In this document: in pieces, positions 18,040-26,441 of the stretch | Layout of the letters: the number at the start of each line of letters is the position of its first letter | Numbering within the stretch: position 1 is the first letter of the stretch | NCBI RefSeq assembly: GCF_024397795.1 | Contig: NZ_CP072983.1 | Coordinates: 620,001-684,000 of the forward strand | Length of the DNA stretch: 64,000 nucleotides | Reading direction: 5' to 3' | DNA from: Lactobacillus intestinalis | GTDB taxonomy: Bacteria; Bacillota; Bacilli; Lactobacillales; Lactobacillaceae | The notes under the pieces: generated by a model | The model's input: the letters and a program-made list of their open reading frames with translations, nothing else | The model's database searches: none | What the model was told of the DNA's origin: nothing | Position numbers and translations under genes: made by a program

Positions 18040-21000
18040 TTATTTATCTCGGCGTTTTCGATCGATCAAACCTAGATTTGCAAGAGCTATTAAAAGTAAA
18101 CCTATTATGTTCATTTTGTTTTGACTTTCGCCTGTTTGTGGGAGCGTAGGATGGTTATCCTTTCGTTTAGTCATATTAACATTGTCTTTTTGGGGGGTTT
18201 TAGATGTAAGCAATAATTTATCTTTGGTTTTAGGAATATTTACGGCTTCCATATTAGTTTGGTTATTGTTATGTTTAGATTGAATAGTCTCGTTAATTTG
18301 AGTAGTTTTAGGCGCTCCCATATGTTCAATTTTTTGTTTAAGTGGTTGAACATGTGTATCTTTAGCAGGCTTTATCGAAGGCATGTCTTCTTTATGAGGT
18401 TTTGGATAGTTCGGATTGTCTTTTGATTTGTTTGGAATAACTGGTTTAGCTGGAATATCTAGGGTATTTGGTTTACTTGGAACATCTGGAATAACAGGTT
18501 TTTCTGGATGGGGATGAGGAAGATTGGGATTTATAGGAGGAATAACTTGATTATTATTGTTAATCTGATGATAAGATACCGTGATAGTAATATTAGAGGT
18601 AGATGGGCTAACATTGACGGCATTAATAGTAGAAACCTTATTTTGTCCGACATAGGAATCATAATCCTTAATTTGGGGAATTTCGAACTTATCCCATTGT
18701 CCTTGAGCAGGTGTCCAAGCTCCATACTCAATAGTTCCATCAGCATATTTAATTACAGTCCGAATGAATTTAACAATTTGAGTTTTAGTAGATGTAGTGC
18801 CATCTGGATTTTCAATGATAATAGTTCTAGTGGGAGAAACTGTTTCTGTAGTAATTTGAGGATTAATAATATGTAATTGATATATGCTAGTCATTAAACT
18901 AGCTAAGTTGTTACCATTTACTATCGCTTTAATACCATTTGGATTATTATAGGGATCGTATGAAGGCGCTGGAGAAATGCGATTGGTTACCTTAATATGA
19001 CCATCTACAGTATCTTCTTTGATATTCCAATCAGAAACTAAATTGCCTAAATTATTTTTAACTACATTTATACTAGTTTGTTGATTAAAGTAATTTTGCA
19101 TCTCTTTTAAGTTAGTAAAAATAAAGTTTAGTCCTTCTTGTGAAAGCTCTTGATTATTGCTAGCTCTAACAAAAGTTAATATATCAGCATTTTGACGTCC
19201 AGTAATTGTTTCACCTTTAATATCTTTCCAGTTCTGATTATTAATAGCAAGTAATGTTGGGAGTGGTTCCCCATTTACCCCGTTAGCAATTACTACGATT
19301 GGATTATTACCTATGAAATCTTTAATTTTAAACGCATTGGTAGCATTAGGTAAAGAAATATTATTCATAGAAATAACTGCAGGATTAGTTAAATCCTTAA
19401 ACATATTTTCCACTCCGCCTAATTCACCATCTTCACGAACGAAACCATAATTATTAAGACGTTTAATGTGGCTCAGATCCCAATTATTTAATCCAATATA
19501 TTTTGCTCCACTGTTGTTGAACATTCCTTCAGCAATTTCTAATTTACCAGTATTCCATCCGCTTAAATCGACTTGACTTAGACTAGTAGTACCATAAAAC
19601 ATTGCTCGAGTATCATGGACATTAGAGGTATTCCAATGTGAAATATCTCCCACTGAAACTAATGCTACATCAGCGGCAAACATATCAGCTAAACTGTAAT
19701 TTTGTTCAGTTTTCTTTAAACCGACACTTTCAGTATTCCAGTTAACCAAATTTAGTTTTTCAAGGGCATAATCTTCAAAGAACATGTAACTCATGTCTGT
19801 TACCTTAGCAGTATTCCAATTATTAACAAAACTCAAATCTTCTTGTTTATGCATTTGAGCAAACATGTAACTCATATCAGTGACATTTGAAGTATCCCAG
19901 TTAAGATTTTTAAGGACATCGTCTGGTAAACTTTGTAAGCCAAAAAACATCCCCGCCATATTAGTAACTTTACTTGGATTCCAATTTGATAAGTTACCAA
20001 TTCTAATTAATTTGTCTTGTCCTCCAAACATGTAAAGCATGTTAGTTACATTGGATACATCCCAATTTGATAAGTCAAGTTCAATTAAATTTCCGTTGCT
20101 TTCAAGAGGTAATGGTTCCTGATTATTTTTCGTTTCGTTTATTACACTTTCAAACATCCCTGCCATATTAGTTACATTATGAGTATTTAAGTACTCAATC
20201 CCAATAATTTTGACTAATTTAGGAGTATTAAAAAACATGTAACTCATATTAGTGATATGACTTGTATCAAGTCCAGTTAAGTTGACACTTTCCAGATAGG
20301 GCATATTGCTAAAGAGGTTTGCTAAGCTTGTTATAGTTGGCGAAAGGGTAGTAGTAGACAAATCAGCAGAAGGAGATTTACTGATTTTTATGCTAGCAAC
20401 ATATTCGTTCAAAATATCAGAGGTAATATTCTTAGTATTGGTAATATCCACATTCTCGATATTCCAGTCTGCCCAGTTAAACATTCCAGAGGTATTAACA
20501 TTTGCCAAATCTAAACCGCTTAAATTAACTTTTTTAAGATTGTGATCACCGGTAAATAAACCTGCTAAGTTGTTAACTTGGTTAAGATTCAGTCCAGATA
20601 AATCTGCATTTTCAAGGTTAGGCATATTGGTTAATAATCCTCCTAAGCTAGTAATGTTAGGAGAAAGATTAATTTTAGTAAAGTTGATTGAGGTGGCATG
20701 GGTATTTCTTAAGCTCTGAACATATTGATTAAGAATGTCTTGAGTAATATTTTTGGCGTTTTTAATATTGACATTCTTAATGTCATTAACCCAGTTAAAC
20801 ATTCCAGATGTATTAATATTCGCAAAGTTTAACCCACTTAAATTAACATTTGTTAAATTTGTATCACCACTAAACAAATCATGCATGTCAGTAATATGTG
20901 CTATATCAAGTCCAGACAAATCTACATTTTTAAGGTTAGGCATGTTACTCAATAGACCTGCTATACTGATGACATTAGGGGAAACACTAATTCCATTTAG

Positions 21001-22569
21001 ATTAACAGAAGGAATGTGACTATTTCTAAGACTTGATGCATATTCGGCTAAAATTTCAGAAGTGATGTTACGAGTTTGAGTGATATTAACACTTTTAATA
21101 TTATTAGCAGCCCAGTCGAACATTCCATTTGTATTAATATTTTTAAAATTCAAATTACCAAAATTAATATCAGTTAAATTATTATCTCCAGAGAACATTT
21201 GACTCATATCGGTAATATCACTGGCATTGAAACCTGTGAAATTTACAGTTTTAAGGTCAGACATCCCACTAAATTTACCTGATAGACTAGTTATTTCTGG
21301 AGAGAGGCTAATCTTAGATAGGTCTAATGAGGTAGCGTGAGATGTTTTTAAGCTTTCAACATATTTATTTAAGATGGTTTCATTGATATTTTTAGCTCCT
21401 GTTAAATCAAGAGTATTTACTCTCCAAGTCCAGTTAAACATTCCCTCCATGGAAGGATTATTTGCAAAATTCCAGTTATTTAAGTTGATACTGGAGAGCC
21501 AATTGTCACCCGAAAATAGATTATCAAAATTAGTAATCTTATTAATATTCCAGTTACTTAAGTTAGCATTTTCTAGAACTGTATCCTCTTGGAAAGCACT
21601 GCCCATATTAGTAACTCCACTTGTCTCTAAATGACTAAGATCAACTTTCTTTAAGCTGGAAGAATTTGCAAAAGCTCCAGCCCAATTACCCTTAGCATAA
21701 ACTTTATTGTTATCCTCATTTCCTTGGTTATCAATAGTGATATTAGTTGCTCCATCTTTAACTATGCTTTGCATTAAATCTTTGGTGATGTAAACTTTGT
21801 CGGTATCTGAAATTTTACCAGCTATATTAAAATCAGATGTATTTGGAATATATATATTTTGCTCGTCTACTCCATGATAGCTAGTTAATGTATATTCGTG
21901 GTTTGTGTTATCAAGATTACCATCCCAATCATTGACATTATATTTGAGATTATTTTGTGTAGAAACAGCTTTAGTAACTATTTTATTAAGAGAGGATGGA
22001 TTTATCTTATTAGATTCTTGTTTTTCATTTAAGTTTTCAGATTTTTCAATATTAGTAGGTTGATTTTTTTGTTCAGTTTTATTTTTGATTTGCTGAGTAG
22101 TTGTCTGTTTTTGGCCAAAAGATTTATCATTATTAGTTGCAACATTCGTAAACTGTTTTTTTGATTCTATTTTTTTAGAATTGCTTTCTTGATTTGTGCT
22201 GTTAGTAGCTTGATCATTTAGAGCGTCATTCTCTTTTTTATTATCTTTAATAGTGGAAGAAGTTGGTTTGCTTGAGTTTGTTTTAGTAGTTCGCAACTTT
22301 GTCGATGTTGATGTAGTGGAGATTATATTATTTTTAGGCTGAATTGTAGCGTTAGGCGTTTTGCCCTCTGATGGGGTACTTGCACTATTTTGGGTGTTTA
22401 CAACAGTATCATTCTGGTTTGCAGCATATGCGGTATGACTATTGATCCCGATAAAAGTCATCCCAATTAAAATTGAAGCAGCTCCTATAGTTAATTTTCG
22501 AATAGAAAAATGATCTTTTTTTTCGTCTGTTTGTCTGATTTTTTCGTTAAAATTGTTTTTAGACAACAT
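18040..22569 (-). CDS. LPQTG-anchored leucine-rich-repeat (BspA/DUF285) surface adhesin
   Basis: A 1509-residue secreted cell-wall protein. It has a YSIRK-type signal (FSIRK at 21-25, cleavage near Ala49), a Ser/Thr/Asn/Lys-rich stalk (about 50-200), a long DUF285/BspA leucine-rich-repeat region (about 318-1040) with units such as SNVTNMxxMF and LDLSNWD, a Mub-B2-like domain (about 1238-1332, with the FIRTV and GAWTPAQGQW motifs), a Pro/Lys-rich wall segment, and LPQTG at 1476-1480 followed by a hydrophobic helix and a basic tail. Within the repeat region lie four copies of a 106-107-residue unit. The ATG at 22569 is preceded by AAGGAG. A promoter at 22620-22647 rules out the longer frame starting at 22653. 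The likely role is adhesion to mucus or host surfaces; the ligand is unknown. Confidence 0.93.
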   Translation of the reverse strand: MLSKNNFNEKIRQTDEKKDHFSIRKLTIGAASILIGMTFIGINSHTAYAANQNDTVVNTQNSASTPSEGKTPNATIQPKNNIISTTSTSTKLRTTKTNSSKPTSSTIKDNKKENDALNDQATNSTNQESNSKKIESKKQFTNVATNNDKSFGQKQTTTQQIKNKTEQKNQPTNIEKSENLNEKQESNKINPSSLNKIVTKAVSTQNNLKYNVNDWDGNLDNTNHEYTLTSYHGVDEQNIYIPNTSDFNIAGKISDTDKVYITKDLMQSIVKDGATNITIDNQGNEDNNKVYAKGNWAGAFANSSSLKKVDLSHLETSGVTNMGSAFQEDTVLENANLSNWNINKITNFDNLFSGDNWLSSINLNNWNFANNPSMEGMFNWTWRVNTLDLTGAKNINETILNKYVESLKTSHATSLDLSKISLSPEITSLSGKFSGMSDLKTVNFTGFNASDITDMSQMFSGDNNLTDINFGNLNFKNINTNGMFDWAANNIKSVNITQTRNITSEILAEYASSLRNSHIPSVNLNGISVSPNVISIAGLLSNMPNLKNVDLSGLDIAHITDMHDLFSGDTNLTNVNLSGLNFANINTSGMFNWVNDIKNVNIKNAKNITQDILNQYVQSLRNTHATSINFTKINLSPNITSLGGLLTNMPNLENADLSGLNLNQVNNLAGLFTGDHNLKKVNLSGLDLANVNTSGMFNWADWNIENVDITNTKNITSDILNEYVASIKISKSPSADLSTTTLSPTITSLANLFSNMPYLESVNLTGLDTSHITNMSYMFFNTPKLVKIIGIEYLNTHNVTNMAGMFESVINETKNNQEPLPLESNGNLIELDLSNWDVSNVTNMLYMFGGQDKLIRIGNLSNWNPSKVTNMAGMFFGLQSLPDDVLKNLNWDTSNVTDMSYMFAQMHKQEDLSFVNNWNTAKVTDMSYMFFEDYALEKLNLVNWNTESVGLKKTEQNYSLADMFAADVALVSVGDISHWNTSNVHDTRAMFYGTTSLSQVDLSGWNTGKLEIAEGMFNNSGAKYIGLNNWDLSHIKRLNNYGFVREDGELGGVENMFKDLTNPAVISMNNISLPNATNAFKIKDFIGNNPIVVIANGVNGEPLPTLLAINNQNWKDIKGETITGRQNADILTFVRASNNQELSQEGLNFIFTNLKEMQNYFNQQTSINVVKNNLGNLVSDWNIKEDTVDGHIKVTNRISPAPSYDPYNNPNGIKAIVNGNNLASLMTSIYQLHIINPQITTETVSPTRTIIIENPDGTTSTKTQIVKFIRTVIKYADGTIEYGAWTPAQGQWDKFEIPQIKDYDSYVGQNKVSTINAVNVSPSTSNITITVSYHQINNNNQVIPPINPNLPHPHPEKPVIPDVPSKPNTLDIPAKPVIPNKSKDNPNYPKPHKEDMPSIKPAKDTHVQPLKQKIEHMGAPKTTQINETIQSKHNNNQTNMEAVNIPKTKDKLLLTSKTPQKDNVNMTKRKDNHPTLPQTGESQNKMNIIGLLLIALANLGLIDRKRRDK
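20250..21450 (-). repeat. Tandem 318-321 bp repeats inside the surface protein gene
   Basis: Four degenerate copies run through this stretch. The same codon of the NIT-x-x-IL-x-x-Y motif occurs at 21363, 21042, 20724 and 20403, spacings of 321, 318 and 321 bases (107, 106 and 107 residues). Each unit holds GMFxW, NIT..IL..Y..S, LSP.ITSL, MP.L..V.LSGL and FSGD.NL. Boundaries are approximate. Confidence 0.85.
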
Positions 22570-22619
22570 AGTGATACTCTCCTTAACTAAAACCAAAATT
22601 TCGTCTCTATTCACCATGT

Positions 22620-22647
22620 AGTATACACCCGAATGTGAGCCGTTCAA
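22620..22647 (-). promoter_or_regulatory. Promoter of the surface protein gene
   Basis: On the minus strand, TTGAAC (22647-22642), a 16-base spacer and TATACT (22625-22620) lie about 50 bases upstream of the ATG at 22569. Called by eye. Confidence 0.65.
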
Positions 22648-22718
22648 TAACAAACGCTTTTTAATTTTTAAAGCTGTTAATTTTGATAGAATGCGACTTT
22701 GGGATTAAATAAAATAAC

Positions 22719-22767
22719 AAAAACACCCCATAATTGCAGATATAAGTATACAATTATGAGGTGTTTT
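22719..22767 (-). terminator. Terminator of the kinase gene
   Basis: A stem of about 16 bp, AACACCCCATAATTG against CAATTATGAGGTGTT, with a loop of about 14 bases, lies just beyond the stop of the minus-strand kinase gene at 22787 and carries a T-rich tail on that strand. Confidence 0.85.
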
Positions 22768-22786
22768 ATTGATTTTTATTAAGTTA

Positions 22787-23710
22787 TTAATGATCTTCGT
22801 GATTAGTGAAGTAACGGTAATCTTTACTCTTATCGAACATAACACCACGTGCGTTTTCACCGTTTGAAACGGAGAATTCAGCCTTTGGATATTTACTCTT
22901 AACTTCGTCTTCCATTAAATTACGAAGCATTTCATTATTTGCAAGAACGGAACCAGTAAGAGCAATCTTCATTGGCTTAGGATCTTCGTAACGATCTAAA
23001 CCAATAATGATATCACGAGCTAAAAGATGAGCTTGTTCCTTGATAACGGCAGAAGCATCTGGATCACCTTGATCTGCCAGCTTAGCCACGTGAACAGCCA
23101 TACCAGCAACTTCTGAGTTAGTCATCTTGTAGAACTTAGCATTACATTCATCCATGTGTTCAACATTGAAGAATTTAGTAAACATTGGAATCAAGGCGTT
23201 ATCTTCACGCTTATCCCAACTAAGAAGGGCAGATTGCATTGCGCTCTTAGCGATTGCATAACCAGAACCTTCATCGCCTAAAATGTTACCATAACCACCT
23301 ACTGCGATTAAATGGCCATCTTGTAAACCGTTAAATACAGAACCAGTTCCGGCAATAACTAAAGCACCATCTTCGCCTTCAAGTCCGCTGTAAAGGGCAA
23401 GAAGGGAATCGGTAATTGCACGGGTTGGGAGATTGTTGATTCTTGAAGAAATTGTGGCTGCAACTTCTGGAGCGTTTCCGACAACAGATAAACCAGCGAT
23501 TCCTACAAGAACACGCATACAATCGCCATCAATCTTATCAAGCAATTCATTTACAGTATTAGCGATGTTGTTAATACCGCCTTCGTAATCAGCATTAATT
23601 TGGCCAGGACCACCTTCTGCGCGGCCGAGTTCCTTGCCATTTAAGTCATATGCAATAGCAGTGGAGTGAGTACCACCAGCGTCAACACCAATTTGGTATT
23701 TGAGAGTCAT
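22787..23710 (-). CDS. N-acetylglucosamine kinase-like BadF/BadG-family ATPase
   Basis: A 307-residue sugar kinase of the actin/hexokinase fold. The phosphate-1 motif GVDAGGTHSTAIAYD opens the protein; GIAGLS, the ITDSLLALYSG segment and phosphate-2 IAGTGSVFNG, then GGYGNILGDEGSGYAIA, mark the BadF/BadG/BcrA family that includes N-acetylglucosamine kinases. The probable reaction is phosphorylation of GlcNAc or a related amino sugar from wall recycling; substrate is inference. It is separate from the upstream YfhO gene (92-base gap) and ends at its own terminator. Confidence 0.85.
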   Translation of the reverse strand: MTLKYQIGVDAGGTHSTAIAYDLNGKELGRAEGGPGQINADYEGGINNIANTVNELLDKIDGDCMRVLVGIAGLSVVGNAPEVAATISSRINNLPTRAITDSLLALYSGLEGEDGALVIAGTGSVFNGLQDGHLIAVGGYGNILGDEGSGYAIAKSAMQSALLSWDKREDNALIPMFTKFFNVEHMDECNAKFYKMTNSEVAGMAVHVAKLADQGDPDASAVIKEQAHLLARDIIIGLDRYEDPKPMKIALTGSVLANNEMLRNLMEDEVKSKYPKAEFSVSNGENARGVMFDKSKDYRYFTNHEDH

Positions 23711-23801
23711 AGCTACTCTTCTTTCTATTTAAAATTTTGTGAACGTATACATTTTATTACAAAGTGAATAGTTAGGTCTAGTAAAAATTACAATGATAGC
23801 G

Positions 23802-26372
23802 TTAACACTTACGTTTCTTTAGAAAAATTAAAGTAAATAACGAAATAATTGCTCCAATGATCAATGTAAATGGAACATAAACTAGCTTTAGATCATGCTT
23901 TCCTTTAGTTATTTGTATTGATAAGAATGTATTTGCAAATAACTTCTTTTTAACTAAATGGCCATTGTCAAAAATGAGCCAATTTCTATTGAAAGGAATT
24001 GTAGTAGCTAAGGTTTGCGCTCTATCTGTAGAAAAGTGACTGCGTACCACTAATCCTTTTTGGAAAAAGGAAGGCTGATTTTGTAAAAATTGCTGACTAA
24101 GTTGTGATACTGCTGAATTATTCAATTCCCATAAATTAATCCCATTTAGGTCTAATTTTCTATTTTTTATATTGAAAGTTATTTTTATTTTTTGTCCTTT
24201 TTGGCGATAGGCAAAATTGATCAGCCGACTTTGAGGATCACGAGTATCAATATTAATACTTGCGCCGTTGATGAATAAATCAGTTTGATCATTATTTAAA
24301 GTATCAGGAAGCTCTAAATAGTAAGAATTTTGAGTAGAGGGAGTGAGGGTGAAAGAGATGCTGGCATGTTTAGCGATGTTTTTTTGAGTAAATTCTAAAT
24401 TATTATCGGGGCTAGAAGTAGCGTTAATAGTTTTAGTTGACGGAAGAATAATGCTATGAAATAGTGGACTTTTATTTGCAGTTATTTTGTTAAAAAGAAG
24501 AGCCTGATTTCTAGTGGGATTATCTTCATCAAAATGAATTCTTGTAGCTGAAGCTGAGGTCAAAAAAAGTAATGGAAAAGCTGTTTGATTTTGATAAAGA
24601 TTTAATCCCGAAAATTGCTTAATAAAATGATACCCATTTACATCAAGACGTTCATTTTGATTATCAAAACTCAATTTCTTATAAGCGTAATTAGGAGTAA
24701 GGTAATATTTGATACCTAAAATATTATCTGTAATGGGGCTGCCCCCATAGTTGGTGTAAGAATTACTATTGTGGAGATAGCCTAAATTTTGCAAAAGGGT
24801 TAAAACTTTTTGATCACTAATGGAGTTAAAATTGCTGATGCCGTAATAATTGGCGGTAAAGGGATCGTCATCTGAGCGATAGAAGGTTTTCTCTACTCGA
24901 TAAAATCCGGGATGAGTTTTTTTGAGGTATTGGGTTACTTGATTAGTAGTTTTACTAAAATTTTGATAATCTGCATTATTTTGATAAGCCAAATTGTTTA
25001 AAGATAAAATAGTGTTAACAGTAATTTCGATAATGATAATTCCAAATAAAAGTTTTCCGCTAATTCGATTTTGATTGTATAAAAAGCAAATATAAACAAC
25101 AGCTAAAGCTAAGAACAAACAAGAAATAATCAGATTGGTATTGTTAAGAAATTCAATTTTGTTGGTAATAAAAGCAAGATAGAAACTAAGTCCAGTGGCT
25201 AAAATTGCAATAAAGATTTTCTGAGCGATAGATAGTTGACTTTGTTTTTTAATAAATAAAGTAGCTAAGTTCAAGCTAAAGAAAATCAAGATAAAACTAA
25301 ATCGTCCCGGATACCAAACTGGGAATTGCCCTAAATGCCAAACTAAAACTAATGGAGTCCAAAATAGGGAAAATACTAAGAAAATAAATAGCAGTAAATT
25401 AGCTAATTTTGGTTTCCAGTCAATTTTGTTACTAGTAAAGTAGGCCATGATAAATAATAAAAATGGCATAGTCAGGTAGATATTAGGCATACCTGCTTCC
25501 ATTTCATGAAAACTATAAGCTCCCAAAGCTAACTTACTTAGTTCTTCAAAAGGAGGAAATTGAAAACCGAAGCTCCAGCGAGCTGGCGACGATGCCTTTC
25601 CAGCTAGCATTTCAAAAAGAACTGGTAATAAAATAAATGCACTAATTAAAGAGCCTAGAATACTTGCCTTAAAGTAATTTATTAAAGCTTCTTTTTTAAA
25701 TTGGGTAAAAGTTAATTGGCTTAAAAAGTATAAAAATCCAAATAAAAGCACCATAAAGCCTGTATAAAAATTAGTGAACCAAAGCAAAAAAGTTAACAAG
25801 ATAAGATGATTGGGCTTGTTATAAAGACAGTGATCAATTTCATTGACCAATAAAGGTAATAAAATTGCTGAATCCAGCCACATTAAATTGAAATGATTGG
25901 CAATTACATACCCGCATAAGGCATAGGCTAAGCTGCTACTGAGAGCATAATAATCAGGGATGCGCTTTTTCCAATAGAAAAAACTGCTTAACCCCATTGC
26001 GCCTATTTTTAGAGTGATGAGTAAAAGAATAGCAATTGGAAGCTGATTTTTTGAGAATAAAAATAAAATAAGATTGAACGGGCTCAGTAAATAATAGGCA
26101 TCTGTGCCCAGCATTGAATTGCCCAAACCATTTTGGAAACTATAGATCAAGTTTGAAGGATGAGTAAAAAGAGAATTTCGTAGGAATGAAAAGAAATCTA
26201 CATATTGCTGTCCTAAATCTACAGTCAAAATATTAAATTTATGGAGAGCAAAATACATAAAAAATATGATAAAGGGAATAAAAAAACTCAAATAGTATGG
26301 TATTTTAGACTTGGTAAATAAATTTTGCTTTAAATAGTTAACTTTTTCTTGTAGCATATTAAAATTTGTCAA
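23802..26372 (-). CDS. YfhO-family polytopic membrane protein
   Basis: An 856-residue YfhO protein. About a dozen membrane helices fill residues 20-450, starting with a GT-C-like segment (LTVDLGQQYVDFFSFLRNSLF), followed by an extracytoplasmic region (about 460-830) and a final helix before the basic tail KKRKC. In Bacillus, YfhO acts with CsbB and GtcA in decorating teichoic acid with sugar; neither partner is seen here. The start is uncertain: TTG at 26372 is only 2-3 bases from AAGGAG, while the in-frame ATG at 26357 is about 17 bases from it. It diverges from the penicillin-binding protein gene, which fits an envelope role. Confidence 0.88.
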   Translation of the reverse strand: MTNFNMLQEKVNYLKQNLFTKSKIPYYLSFFIPFIIFFMYFALHKFNILTVDLGQQYVDFFSFLRNSLFTHPSNLIYSFQNGLGNSMLGTDAYYLLSPFNLILFLFSKNQLPIAILLLITLKIGAMGLSSFFYWKKRIPDYYALSSSLAYALCGYVIANHFNLMWLDSAILLPLLVNEIDHCLYNKPNHLILLTFLLWFTNFYTGFMVLLFGFLYFLSQLTFTQFKKEALINYFKASILGSLISAFILLPVLFEMLAGKASSPARWSFGFQFPPFEELSKLALGAYSFHEMEAGMPNIYLTMPFLLFIMAYFTSNKIDWKPKLANLLLFIFLVFSLFWTPLVLVWHLGQFPVWYPGRFSFILIFFSLNLATLFIKKQSQLSIAQKIFIAILATGLSFYLAFITNKIEFLNNTNLIISCLFLALAVVYICFLYNQNRISGKLLFGIIIIEITVNTILSLNNLAYQNNADYQNFSKTTNQVTQYLKKTHPGFYRVEKTFYRSDDDPFTANYYGISNFNSISDQKVLTLLQNLGYLHNSNSYTNYGGSPITDNILGIKYYLTPNYAYKKLSFDNQNERLDVNGYHFIKQFSGLNLYQNQTAFPLLFLTSASATRIHFDEDNPTRNQALLFNKITANKSPLFHSIILPSTKTINATSSPDNNLEFTQKNIAKHASISFTLTPSTQNSYYLELPDTLNNDQTDLFINGASINIDTRDPQSRLINFAYRQKGQKIKITFNIKNRKLDLNGINLWELNNSAVSQLSQQFLQNQPSFFQKGLVVRSHFSTDRAQTLATTIPFNRNWLIFDNGHLVKKKLFANTFLSIQITKGKHDLKLVYVPFTLIIGAIISLFTLIFLKKRKC

Positions 26373-26441
26373 AGCTCCTTATTCAGTTATAGAAATGGTA
26401 AGATCTTTTTGTTAAAATAATTGTCAGTTTAGTAAGGGACG

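Noticed and set aside
18508-18876. 122-codon plus-strand frame opposite the surface protein
   Set aside because: It is antisense to a well-supported coding region, has no ribosome site and no recognisable domain.
22569-22653. Longer N-terminus for the surface protein
   Set aside because: The extension would begin upstream of the promoter -35, has no ribosome site and would precede a normal YSIRK signal peptide.
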